Below the pieces are notes generated by a model. That model was not told the DNA's origin and searched no databases. It worked only from the letters and a program-made list of their open reading frames with translations. A program made the translations under genes and the position numbers. A stretch of DNA of 64,000 nt from Mesorhizobium sp. (GTDB taxonomy: Bacteria > Pseudomonadota > Alphaproteobacteria > Rhizobiales > Rhizobiaceae): the NCBI GenBank assembly GCA_004020315.1, contig SAQG01000021.1, positions 35,719 to 99,718 on the forward strand, written 5' to 3'. Positions 51,730-60,921 of this stretch are shown one piece after another (position 1 is the first letter of the stretch; every line of letters begins with the position of its first letter).

Positions 51730-53448
51730 ATGCCCGAAAGCGTCCCTCACGATTATTCTATCCTGCGCGACGCCGTCGTCTTCCTTGTGGCTTCTATCTT
51801 GGTCGTGCCCCTGGTGCGCAGGCTCGGCATTGATGCGGTCATCGGTTACTTGATCGCGGGCCTTGTTATCGGACCGTATGGTTTTGGACTCGTGAGCGAG
51901 GTTGAGGGAACGCACCGCCTCGCCGAGCTCGGCATTGTGTTCATGCTATTTGCGATCGGGCTGGAGCTGTCGTTCGATCGCCTTCGCACCATGGCGCTAT
52001 ATGTGTTCGGACTTGGCGTGGCACAGGTTGCCATCACGGGTGCTGTCATCGGAGCGGGGTCACTAGCGTTCGGAGGCACCATCGGACAGGCGGCGATAAT
52101 CGGCGGCGCCCTCGCTCTCTCATCAACGGCTTTCGTGTTGCGCCTGCTGTCGGAACGCGGTGAGCTGTCCAGTCATCTCGGGCGGGTAGTTCTTTCCGTT
52201 CTGCTCTTGCAGGATCTCGCGCTCGTTCCCGGCTTGGCCGTTGTCACAGCGCTGGGCCAAGAGCCTGAAGAACTGGCCTGGACGCTCGCCGAGGCGGGCC
52301 TAAAGGCCACCGTGGCGCTAGTCATCTTGCTTGCCGCCGGGCGTCTGCTGCTTCGACCGCTTTACCGCGTCATCGCCGGCACGGGGAACGCGGAGCTTTT
52401 CATTGCTGCTACCCTGCTGGTAGTGCTCGGCACGGCCTGGGGTACCGCACTGGCCGGTCTCCCTATGGCCCTTGGCGCCTTTCTAGCCGGTCTCATGCTT
52501 GCCGGCACCGAGTACCGCCACCAGATCGAAGCCGATATCCGGCCTGTCAGAGGCGTCTTGTTGGGCTTGTTTTTCATCTCGATCGGCATGCTGGTCGACG
52601 TTGGCGTCGTCTTGCCTCTGCTCCACTGGATCCTGTTGGTCGCAGTTGCACTCATAGCCGTGAAGGCGCTGCTAATCCTCGGCCTATGTACGGCCTTCGG
52701 GTTGCCGCTGCCGCTCGCTGCAAGCGCTGGCCTGCACCTTGCCCAAGGCGGCGAGTTGGCTTTTGTGCTGTTCAGCCTCGCGATGGGCACCGAGGCGCTA
52801 TCGGTCGAGACCGGTCAGTTCCTGCTTGCCGTCGTAGCCGTCAGCATGGCTACCACGCCACTTCTGGCCCGAGCTGGTCGAGCGGCCCAGAGCCAGCTTG
52901 AGCGACGGGGGCTACCCAGCAGAACTCAGTTGCAGACAGAGACCGAAGCTTACTCGGGCCATGTTGTCATTGCCGGGTTCGGGCGGGTCGGCCAGGTGAT
53001 CGGCAGATTGCTCGACGAGCGTGGATACAGGTGGGTTGCAGTCGACCTCGACGCCAAAAATGTAGAGCGGTCCCGGAAGGAACGTCTACCGGTCTTTTTT
53101 GGCGACGCTTCTCAGGAGGAGATGGTGGCCGCAGCGAGAATCGATAGCGCAAAGGCCATGGTGATCACTCTGGACGACCCCGAGGCAGCCAAATCGGCTC
53201 TTGCGGCGCTGAGACGCAAACTGCCCGACTTACCGGTGATTGTCCGGGCGCGTCACCACGTGCATGTGCAAGAGCTGCTTGAGAAAGGCGCGACAACCGT
53301 GATGCCCGAAACGACGGAATCCAGCCTTCTCCTGGGTGCAGCTGTCCTTCAAGAACTCGGGGACAGCAAAACGGATGTGGATGCGGCCGTCAGGACCGTC
53401 CGCGAGCGTTCTTACCCCACGTCCCCAAGCGGCTCCGGCCTTCCCTGA
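51730..53448 (+). CDS. Kef-type K+/H+ antiporter (CPA2) with TrkA-N domain
   Basis: Multi-TM N-terminus; GHVVIAGFGRVGQVIGRLLDERGYRWVAVDLD Rossmann domain. Confidence 0.93.
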   Translation: MPESVPHDYSILRDAVVFLVASILVVPLVRRLGIDAVIGYLIAGLVIGPYGFGLVSEVEGTHRLAELGIVFMLFAIGLELSFDRLRTMALYVFGLGVAQVAITGAVIGAGSLAFGGTIGQAAIIGGALALSSTAFVLRLLSERGELSSHLGRVVLSVLLLQDLALVPGLAVVTALGQEPEELAWTLAEAGLKATVALVILLAAGRLLLRPLYRVIAGTGNAELFIAATLLVVLGTAWGTALAGLPMALGAFLAGLMLAGTEYRHQIEADIRPVRGVLLGLFFISIGMLVDVGVVLPLLHWILLVAVALIAVKALLILGLCTAFGLPLPLAASAGLHLAQGGELAFVLFSLAMGTEALSVETGQFLLAVVAVSMATTPLLARAGRAAQSQLERRGLPSRTQLQTETEAYSGHVVIAGFGRVGQVIGRLLDERGYRWVAVDLDAKNVERSRKERLPVFFGDASQEEMVAAARIDSAKAMVITLDDPEAAKSALAALRRKLPDLPVIVRARHHVHVQELLEKGATTVMPETTESSLLLGAAVLQELGDSKTDVDAAVRTVRERSYPTSPSGSGLP

Positions 53449-53915
53449 GTCTGAGTGCCTGGCATTTACCGCCTCGCGGTGATCTGTACCCGCTCCATGC
53501 AATCGGGAACTCCACCGCTCTCGGCGGCTGGCGGATGAGCCGAATAGCTAACGCCTCCGGAGTGCATTCCTCGTAGGCCGCTGATCTGCGGCCTGACACT
53601 TGACGAGCACTTCGTCCAACGCGCCTTGAAGAGGCCTTCCTGATGGCCCTGCGCGAAGCCGGGCTGGCGATCATGGGGTTGTCGGCCGCCGATCGCGAGG
53701 GAGGATGCCGCGATCCCGATTGTGTCGGCTGTCGCATCCGGTGTGGTGAGCGACCGCGACCAAACTTGGTGGCCGAGTTAAACACACTGAATGCGCGGCT
53801 ACAGCGTTTATCCGCGGCCGATCAGAACGATCATCCTTATAATATTGACGAGGGGATGTGGATTGTCGGAAGGAAACGGATTATTTGCCTGGCGGAGCGG
53901 GTAAATCACACTTCT

Positions 53916-53966
53916 TTAGTGAATCCGATAAGTTAGTGAATCCGATAAGTTAGTGAATCCGATAAG
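53916..53966 (+). repeat. Three exact tandem copies of TTAGTGAATCCGATAAG (17 bp)
   Basis: Read directly: 53916-53932, 53933-53949, 53950-53966; just upstream of the MucR gene. Confidence 0.97.
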
Positions 53967-53981
53967 ACAAAGGAATATTCT

Positions 53982-54515
53982 ATGGTCAATTCTCCCGAAC
54001 GCGATGGCCAAACGGATATCGTGTCGATTGCCGCCGACATTGTTGCCGCCTATGTGTCGAACAATCCACTGCCGGTCGCCGAGTTGCCGAAGCTAATCGG
54101 CGATGTCCATGCCGCTCTGTACGGGATCGGCACGCCGGCAACGGAACCTGTGGTCAAACAGCAACCGGCAGTCTCGATCAGGAAGTCGGTCACAGCGGAT
54201 TACATCATCTGCCTGGAAGACGGAAAAAAGTTCAAATCCCTGAAGCGCCATATCGGAGTTCACTACAATCTGAGCCCTGATGAATACCGGCAAAAGTGGA
54301 ATCTACCTGCCGACTATCCAATGGTGGCGCCGAACTACGCGGCCACCCGCTCTGCGATGGCGAAATCAATTGGACTCGGGCGCAAGGCCGCGGTGCCTGC
54401 ACCCGCACCGGCAGCAAAACCAAAACGGGCTGCTCGTGCGGCGGCAGCAGCAACAACCCCAGCAACAATCAAGTCGCCGATGAAGAAGGCGCGCAAGGCA
54501 CCCGCAAAAGCGTAG
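53982..54515 (+). CDS. MucR/Ros-family zinc-finger regulator with Ala/Lys-rich C-terminal tail
   Basis: [52 protein letters not shown]; tail [32 protein letters not shown]. Confidence 0.93.
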   Translation: MVNSPERDGQTDIVSIAADIVAAYVSNNPLPVAELPKLIGDVHAALYGIGTPATEPVVKQQPAVSIRKSVTADYIICLEDGKKFKSLKRHIGVHYNLSPDEYRQKWNLPADYPMVAPNYAATRSAMAKSIGLGRKAAVPAPAPAAKPKRAARAAAAATTPATIKSPMKKARKAPAKA

Positions 54516-54564
54516 CGGCTGAACCTGATAGCGGTGGCAAACCTGAATATAGCGAAGCCCCTCG

Positions 54565-54747
54565 CGCGATGGTCGGTGCCGGTGTCGGCACCGTCACAGC
54601 CACCGCCTTTGCCGCGGCCGTGGAGGATCCGTCGAACTTCAGAAAACTCGCGCGCCGTAGGCGCATGGGTAGGCCTGACCCCGAGACGCTACCAGTCCGG
54701 CGAAGTCGATAATGACGGCCATATCTCGCGCCGTGGCGACAAACCGA
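54565..54747 (+). mobile_element. IS110-family transposase remnant (C-terminal, frameshifted)
   Basis: GVGTVTATAFAAAVEDPSNFRK then, in another frame, SRAVGAWVGLTPRRYQSGEVDNDGHISRRGD. Confidence 0.75.
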
Positions 54748-55058
54748 CGGTGAAGATCACATTACTCGAGGAACATCCCGAGCACCTGCCCAAGCGCCTG
54801 ATGATCCACAAGCCGATGAAGATCGGCGGCAAGATCCATTGGACCACCGAGCGGTTCCGGGGATGAGCGAGCGCCTCGAGGTATGCCTCTCCTATCAGAG
54901 CGACTCTTCCAGATCGTCGACGGCAGGCTTGCTGCCTTCGAATGCCCTGTCGAGGGCTTCAAGTTCGTCCGCGACCGCGGCGCTCGTGTCTAGCTGGACT
55001 GGCGCAGAACCGTGATCGCTGGCCAAACTGGACAGTATGATTTTACCGCGAGTCTGCG

Positions 55059-55346
55059 TCAGCGGAACATCAAGACGGGCATCCGGGAGCGGCGAACCAG
55101 GGCTTCGGTCGTGGAGCCGATGACCAGGCCGCGGATGCGCGAATGGCCGTAGGCGCCCATAACGAGCAGACCGATGCCGCGCGTTTCGACATGCGATCCG
55201 ATGACCTCGTCCGGATCGCCCTGCAGGAGCAGACCCTCGACTTCGAAGCCCGCTTCGCGGAGACGGCGCACAGGCGCGTCGAGCTGGGAGCGGTTCTCGG
55301 CCGTGTCGGCGCCGACCGACAGCACCGTCGCCTTCACGGCTTTCAA
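55059..55346 (-). pseudogene. C-terminal half of a universal stress protein
   Basis: GIGLLVMGAYGHSRIRGLVIGSTTEALVRRSRMPVLMFR present; N-terminal Usp domain missing. Confidence 0.6.
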
Positions 55347-55940
55347 GAGGCCGCTTGAAGCGACGAAGTCTATGCGCGGTTAATGCAATAATGCGCATCG
55401 CGAGCAGGCTCAGGGGCGGCGGCCCTTCTTAATCACGATGCGGAGCTCATGTGCCAAAGCAGGTACGTCACCGCCTCGGATCAGTTGGGAACCGGGCGCG
55501 ATTGGCGCCCTCGGCTCCGTTAATTGATCCCCGACCCCGGAGGAAGTTGCCGATCTTGACAGCATGACATTAGCGTACACTAATATTATCTGTGAGCAGC
55601 GGCCCGCCCCCGCTTGCCCGCCACAAATCGAGGCCCAACCCGATCGGCCCGCGCTCTCCGCCCGAGGCGCGGGCTTGTTTTCGAAAAACAGACGAACATG
55701 CTGCAGTCGTCATTGCAGGACAACATTCCCGGATGGGGGTGATCGACAAGGCGCCATCCCCCTGCCCTGCCCTGGATCCGAAGCTTCGGTGGAGCGTCTT
55801 CTTGGCAAACGCAAAGTTTCACGTGAACTCGTCTTCCCCTAAATGGAAGGGGTGAGCAGCACCCGTGACGGCTTCCCGCACGGCATGATGATCGGCGATA
55901 TACTTGCGAAGACTAGCTGACGGCTGCGGAAAGCAGGAAA

Positions 55941-55956
55941 TTTGTCCGCTGACAAA
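55941..55956. promoter_or_regulatory. parS-like palindrome TTTGTCCGCTGACAAA, copy 1
   Basis: 16-bp dyad, identical to 57343-57358; upstream of repA. Confidence 0.65.
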
Positions 55957-56131
55957 ATCGGGAAATTGTGTAGCCTATTCAATTGCATGAATCGGATCAC
56001 GTGATTCCGCTGCCGCGAGGCCGTTAACCCTTTGTTAACTTAAAATTTCTTGCCGGATCGAACGAATCGGACATAATGACGCTTGCTTAGCGTCTTTGCG
56101 CCAAAAATCGTTTTTAGAGAGTGTCGATCTA

Positions 56132-57340
56132 ATGAACGTGAGTTCGCCCGTTCCCACGAAAATCCCGTTGCTGTTCGAGAAAAGCATTCTCGAGCAGGGC
56201 GACCAGATATCGAAGAAGCTGCACCTACTCTCGATGCAGCGCTTCCCTCCCCATGCAAAGAAGAATCTTCGCTCGTTCTCGCTGGCCGAGGTTGCCACGT
56301 ATCTTGGGGTCTCCCAAAGCCATCTGAAGAAGCTGCATCTGGAAGGCAAAGGCCCGGTGCCTGAAACCTCAACGTCGGGCAGGCGGTCGTATACTGCTGA
56401 ACAGATGCTTGAGCTGCGCCAGTATCTCGACCAGTACGGGCGATCCGACGCCCGAATGTATGTTCCCCATCGGCGGCCGGGCGAGAAGCTTCAGATCCTA
56501 GCTGTGGTCAATTTCAAGGGCGGCAGCGGTAAGACCACCACCGCTGCCCACCTCGCCCAATATCTTTCGCTGACCGGGCACCGTGTCCTAGCTGTCGATC
56601 TAGACCCGCAGGCGTCGCTCTCCTCATTGCATGGGTTCCAGCCTGAACTCGACCAGACGAAATCGCTTTACGACTCGATTCGATATGACGACCAGAAGGT
56701 GCCTCTCTCGGAAATCATCAAGCCAACGAATTTCCCGGGCCTCGATATTGTCCCTGCGAACCTAGAGCTGCAGGAATTCGAATACGACACGCCTCTGGCA
56801 ATGACCGACAGGTCCTCGAATGTGGGCAGGGCGTTCTTCACGCGAATCTCGACGGCATTGACGGAGGTCGACGATCGCTACGATGTCGTAGTTATCGATT
56901 GTCCGCCGCAGCTCGGGTATCTGACGATCACCGCACTGACCGCGGCGACGTCGGTGTTGATCACGATCCATCCGCAGATGCTCGACGTGATGAGCATGGG
57001 CCAGTTTCTGCTGATGCTCGGGAACATCCTCGAGCCGATCAGGGCGGCGGGTGCCGAGGTGAACCTGGAGTGGTATCGCTATCTTGTTACTCGATTCGAA
57101 CCCACGGATCAGCCGCAAGCGCAGATGGTAGCGTTCCTGCATACGCTGTTTGGCGAATTCATTCTCAAGAACCAGATGCTGAAATCGACGGCGATTTCCG
57201 ATGCGGGGATTACCAAGCAGACCCTCTACGAAGTTGAGAAGAATGCGATGACCCGTTCCACATACGAGCGGGCAATGGATGCGCTGGAAGTCGTAAACGG
57301 TGAAGTCGCCGACTTGATTCATAAAGCATGGGGGCGCTGA
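56132..57340 (+). CDS. repA: Plasmid partitioning protein RepA (ParA-type ATPase)
   Basis: NFKGGSGKTTTAAHLAQYL, VDLDPQAS, VVIDCPPQLG; followed by RepB and RepC. Confidence 0.95.
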   Translation: MNVSSPVPTKIPLLFEKSILEQGDQISKKLHLLSMQRFPPHAKKNLRSFSLAEVATYLGVSQSHLKKLHLEGKGPVPETSTSGRRSYTAEQMLELRQYLDQYGRSDARMYVPHRRPGEKLQILAVVNFKGGSGKTTTAAHLAQYLSLTGHRVLAVDLDPQASLSSLHGFQPELDQTKSLYDSIRYDDQKVPLSEIIKPTNFPGLDIVPANLELQEFEYDTPLAMTDRSSNVGRAFFTRISTALTEVDDRYDVVVIDCPPQLGYLTITALTAATSVLITIHPQMLDVMSMGQFLLMLGNILEPIRAAGAEVNLEWYRYLVTRFEPTDQPQAQMVAFLHTLFGEFILKNQMLKSTAISDAGITKQTLYEVEKNAMTRSTYERAMDALEVVNGEVADLIHKAWGR

Positions 57341-57342
57341 CT

Positions 57343-57358
57343 TTTGTCCGCTGACAAA
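57343..57358. promoter_or_regulatory. parS-like palindrome TTTGTCCGCTGACAAA, copy 2
   Basis: In the repA-repB gap; match to copy 1 extends to 21 bp (TTTGTCCGCTGACAAAATCGG). Confidence 0.7.
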
Positions 57359-57415
57359 ATCGGATCTTTTTCGAATGCATTCAATGGACTAGGCGCTATC
57401 TGGAGGTAGACAAAT

Positions 57416-58402
57416 ATGGCACGTAAGAACCTTCTTGCAGGCCTCTCAGAAACGGAGACCGACGATCAGGTGTCGTCTACCTCCACGGCGGCATATCCGA
57501 TCCGCGGCGCTTCGAAATCTATGATCCGCTCAGTCAATGAGTTGGCAAAGCAAGCGGATGCGTATCTTGAAGGCGAGCATGTGGTCGAACTCGATCCAAA
57601 CGTCATCGACGGCTCGTTCGTTTCCGACCGCATGGGCGACGACAAGGAGCAGTATCAAGAACTGCTGGAAGCGATCCGGGAGAGGGGTCAGGATACTCCC
57701 ATACTTGTTCGTCCGCATCCCGGTATCGACGGCCGCTACATGATCGTTTTCGGCCATCGCCGCGTCCGAGTTGCCGGCGAACTGGGGCGGAAGGTGAGGG
57801 CGGTCGTCAAGGAGATCGACGACAAGACTCATGTCATTGCCCAGGGTCAGGAGAATTCTGCTCGGGCAAATCTCAGTTTCATCGAGAAGGCGATGTTCGC
57901 AAAGCGCCTTGAAGACTTAGGATACGACAGAGATGTCATCTCGTCGGCATTGGCCTCGAACGCCGCTGCTGTCTCGAAGATGGTGTCAGTTGTCACAAGG
58001 ATTCCGGCATCTGTCATCGGCAAGATTGGGTCAGCTGCATCTGTCGGTCGCGAGCGGTGGGTAGAACTGTCCCTGCTTGTCGGCAGGAAATCCGACATGG
58101 TTACTGAAATCCAGTCCGAACCCGAATTCGGTGAGTTGGAAAGCAACGAACGCTTCGCAAGGTTGCTTGCGGCCCTGAATGCCAAGGGGAAGCCCGGTCG
58201 CAAGGCCAGTGTAAAGCCCGAGGCACAATCTTGGGCTCCTGAGGACAAATCAGTTAGCGTCAGTGTCAAGAAGGCAGGCAGGGCCGTCACAATCGCTGTG
58301 AAGGAGACAGATGGCGGCCGCTTTGGAACGTGGATTTCCGACAATCTGGGCGACCTTTATGAGGCGTTCAGGAAGTCGGAGAGGACAGCAACAGGAGACT
58401 GA
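57416..58402 (+). CDS. repB: Plasmid partitioning protein RepB (ParB-type)
   Basis: ParB-like domain ILVRPHPGIDGRYMIVFGHRRVRVAGELGRKVRAVVKEI; position after repA. Confidence 0.95.
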   Translation: MARKNLLAGLSETETDDQVSSTSTAAYPIRGASKSMIRSVNELAKQADAYLEGEHVVELDPNVIDGSFVSDRMGDDKEQYQELLEAIRERGQDTPILVRPHPGIDGRYMIVFGHRRVRVAGELGRKVRAVVKEIDDKTHVIAQGQENSARANLSFIEKAMFAKRLEDLGYDRDVISSALASNAAAVSKMVSVVTRIPASVIGKIGSAASVGRERWVELSLLVGRKSDMVTEIQSEPEFGELESNERFARLLAALNAKGKPGRKASVKPEAQSWAPEDKSVSVSVKKAGRAVTIAVKETDGGRFGTWISDNLGDLYEAFRKSERTATGD

Positions 58403-58411
58403 ACCGCAAAA

Positions 58412-58460
58412 GAAAAAGGCCCCCGACGGCGAACCGTGGAAGCCCTTCTCGATCTGTAGC
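58412..58460 (-). ncRNA. Counter-transcribed RNA (inc-alpha type) in the repB-repC gap
   Basis: Minus strand: TTGACA (58495-58490), 17-nt spacer, GATTCT; then a stem-loop and T-run at about 58436-58412. Position typical of repABC ctRNAs. Confidence 0.6.
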
Positions 58461-58556
58461 AAGCCGAGAATCTCATTTCCACGAATCAGTGTCAAGAGTT
58501 TTAAGCGTCGATTCGGCGGACGGATTTCTTTTGCCTAATTGAAGGCGAAGGAAGAA

Positions 58557-59762
58557 ATGGAGACGGGTATTGCAACGACGCCCTTTGGGCGGCGGCCGAT
58601 GTCGCTTGCCATGCTGGCAGCGCAAAACGAGTCACGTGAGATCCCCAAAGGCAGGATCGTCGACAAGTGGCAGATCTATCGCAACCTCTGCGAGGGCAAG
58701 AGCATCATCGGCATCGGCGATCGCGCCCTGGCCGTCCTGAATGCGTTGCTGTCATTCTATCCTGACAGTGAGCTGAGCGAGGAAAACGGCCTCATCGTGT
58801 TTCCCTCGAACGCACAGCTGTCCCTCAGGGCGCATGGCATGCCCGATTCCACCTTGCGGAGGAACCTGGCGGAACTGGTGGATTGCGGTCTGGTCATCCG
58901 TCGGGACAGCCCGAACGGCAAGCGTTATGCACGGAAGGGCAGGGGCGGGGAGATCGAGGAAGCATTCGGCTTCTCCTTGGCGCCGCTGCTGGCCCGTGCT
59001 CAAGAGTTCGAGGCGGCGGCCGAGCGTGTTCGCGCCGACAACAGGGCGCTCAGGCTTATGAGGGAACGCATTACGCTGCACCGCCGGGATATCCACAAGC
59101 TGATCGAGGCGGCCGTTGAGGAAGACGTGACGGGCGACTGGGGAGGCCTGTGGAGGCGTTTCCGCGCCGTTGTGGAGACAATTCCGCGCCGTGCCCGCAT
59201 TGCCGAGCTCGAGCCTGTCGTGGCCGATCTGGCCGCGTTGCGTGATGACGTGGATAAGCTGCTTGAAATCCATATGGAATCTACGAATCCGAGCGGCAAT
59301 GAGTCCCAAAGCGAGCGGCAGCAATCTGATTCAAATACCGACTCTATTTTTGAATTTGAACCTGCTTTGGAAAAAAGCGGGGCGGCGGCCGAGCCACTAA
59401 CGAGGACCGCAGAGCCGCCGAAAACCTATCCGCTGGGGCTGGTGCTGAAGGCCTGCCCCGAAATTGCGGACTACGCCGTCGACGGCATCGGCAACTGGCG
59501 CGATTTCATGATAACCGCGGCCCAGGTGCGGGGATACCTGGGCGTTTCGCCGTCTGCGTATGAGGATGCCTGCCATGTCATGGGTCAGGAAATCGCCGCG
59601 GTGGTGATTGCCTGCATTCTGCAGCGGGCACAGCACATCGAGTCAGCTGGTGGCTATCTGCGCGTGCTGACCGAGAAGGCCAGGGCAGGGGAGTTTTCGG
59701 TCGGGCCGATGCTGATGGCGGCGTTGCGAGCGAACGGCGCGACTGCAAAGATGACAGGGTAA
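58557..59762 (+). CDS. repC: Replication initiator RepC
   Basis: TTPFGRRPMSLAMLAAQ...; GLVIRRDSPNGKRYARK...AFGFSLAPLLAR typical of RepC. Confidence 0.95.
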   Translation: METGIATTPFGRRPMSLAMLAAQNESREIPKGRIVDKWQIYRNLCEGKSIIGIGDRALAVLNALLSFYPDSELSEENGLIVFPSNAQLSLRAHGMPDSTLRRNLAELVDCGLVIRRDSPNGKRYARKGRGGEIEEAFGFSLAPLLARAQEFEAAAERVRADNRALRLMRERITLHRRDIHKLIEAAVEEDVTGDWGGLWRRFRAVVETIPRRARIAELEPVVADLAALRDDVDKLLEIHMESTNPSGNESQSERQQSDSNTDSIFEFEPALEKSGAAAEPLTRTAEPPKTYPLGLVLKACPEIADYAVDGIGNWRDFMITAAQVRGYLGVSPSAYEDACHVMGQEIAAVVIACILQRAQHIESAGGYLRVLTEKARAGEFSVGPMLMAALRANGATAKMTG

Positions 59763-59800
59763 CCCGTTGGCGGATCGGTTCGCGCTGATGCGGGGCTTGC

Positions 59801-60283
59801 ATGGCGCATCAAGTGAGGCTATATTTTGCCTCAAATGGAATGGAGAGTGAAATGCTAGCGTTCGGAAATGTCGCCGACGTGTTGGGGCTGCCCGTGAAAG
59901 AGGTGGCGGCGCGGTCGCCTTTCGGGCTGATCTCCCGGATCGAGGATGGACTTCCCATTGGCGCACTTGAGCGCGTTGCGCATCTTCTGGCGCCTGGCGA
60001 TGCTCAGTTCAAATACCGGCTGATCCCCAAGGCGACCTACGAGCGGCGCAAGGCGGTACATCGCCTCTCGTCGGACGAGGGCACACGATTGGCCCGCGTC
60101 GCGCGCGTCTGGGGCCTTGCTGTCGATGTCTGGCAGAACGAAGAGGAAGCGCGCGATTTCCTGTTTCGGCCGCACCCGATGATTGAGGACAAGCGACCGA
60201 TCGACGTCGTTATCATGAGCGAGTTCGGTGCCGAAATGGTGGTCGATATTCTCGCAGGTCTGAAGTACGGCAGTGCTGCGTGA
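59801..60283 (+). CDS. Xre/MbcA/ParS-type antitoxin (DUF2384-like)
   Basis: C-terminal RPIDVVIMSEFGAEMVVDILAGLKYGSAA; directly before a RES toxin. Start may be 59840. Confidence 0.85.
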   Translation: MAHQVRLYFASNGMESEMLAFGNVADVLGLPVKEVAARSPFGLISRIEDGLPIGALERVAHLLAPGDAQFKYRLIPKATYERRKAVHRLSSDEGTRLARVARVWGLAVDVWQNEEEARDFLFRPHPMIEDKRPIDVVIMSEFGAEMVVDILAGLKYGSAA

Positions 60284-60762
60284 CGGCGCAGACTCTCGAT
60301 CGCACTCTATCGTCCTTTCGTATCGGCGATCCGGCCGGCACCTACCCGATCTTCGACGCGACCGGCTCGACAATCGCGCCAGGGCGATGGAACACGCCCG
60401 GAAGTCCTCTCATCTACACCAGTGAGCACTATTCGACGGCCCTGTTGGAAAAGCTGGTGCATGGCAGCGGCCGCCTGCCGCCCAACCAGCACTACATCGA
60501 AATCACGATCCCGCGCGGGCTGAGCTACGAGGTCTTTTCCCAGCCATCACTGCCCGGCTGGGACACGATGCCGGCGACAGTGAGCCAGGGATTCGGCGAA
60601 ACCTGGTGTTTAGACCGGCGCAGCGTCATCCTGCTGGTGCCGAGTGTCGTGGCGCGTCTCGATTGCAATGTGCTGATCAATCCGGCGCATCCGGAGTTTT
60701 CAAAGATCCACACAGGCCTGCACCAGCCGGTCTACTGGGACCGGCGGCTGTTTGGCGCGTAA
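60280..60762 (+). CDS. RES-domain toxin
   Basis: APGRWNTPGSPLIYTSEHYSTALLEKLVH; overlaps the antitoxin by 4 bp. Confidence 0.88.
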   Translation: MTAQTLDRTLSSFRIGDPAGTYPIFDATGSTIAPGRWNTPGSPLIYTSEHYSTALLEKLVHGSGRLPPNQHYIEITIPRGLSYEVFSQPSLPGWDTMPATVSQGFGETWCLDRRSVILLVPSVVARLDCNVLINPAHPEFSKIHTGLHQPVYWDRRLFGA

Positions 60763-60921
60763 CGCGGAGGTGGCTCTTTGTCCCTACAGCCCGCTCGCTT
60801 TTGTGAGATTGACACGAAAACAGTCGCGCCGACGCTGATATCTGCAGGTCATCTCGGCCGAGGCGTGGCCGAGTCCTGGAGCTGACGCCGCAAGCTGTGA
60901 TGTGTCGGATCGATCTGCGAC

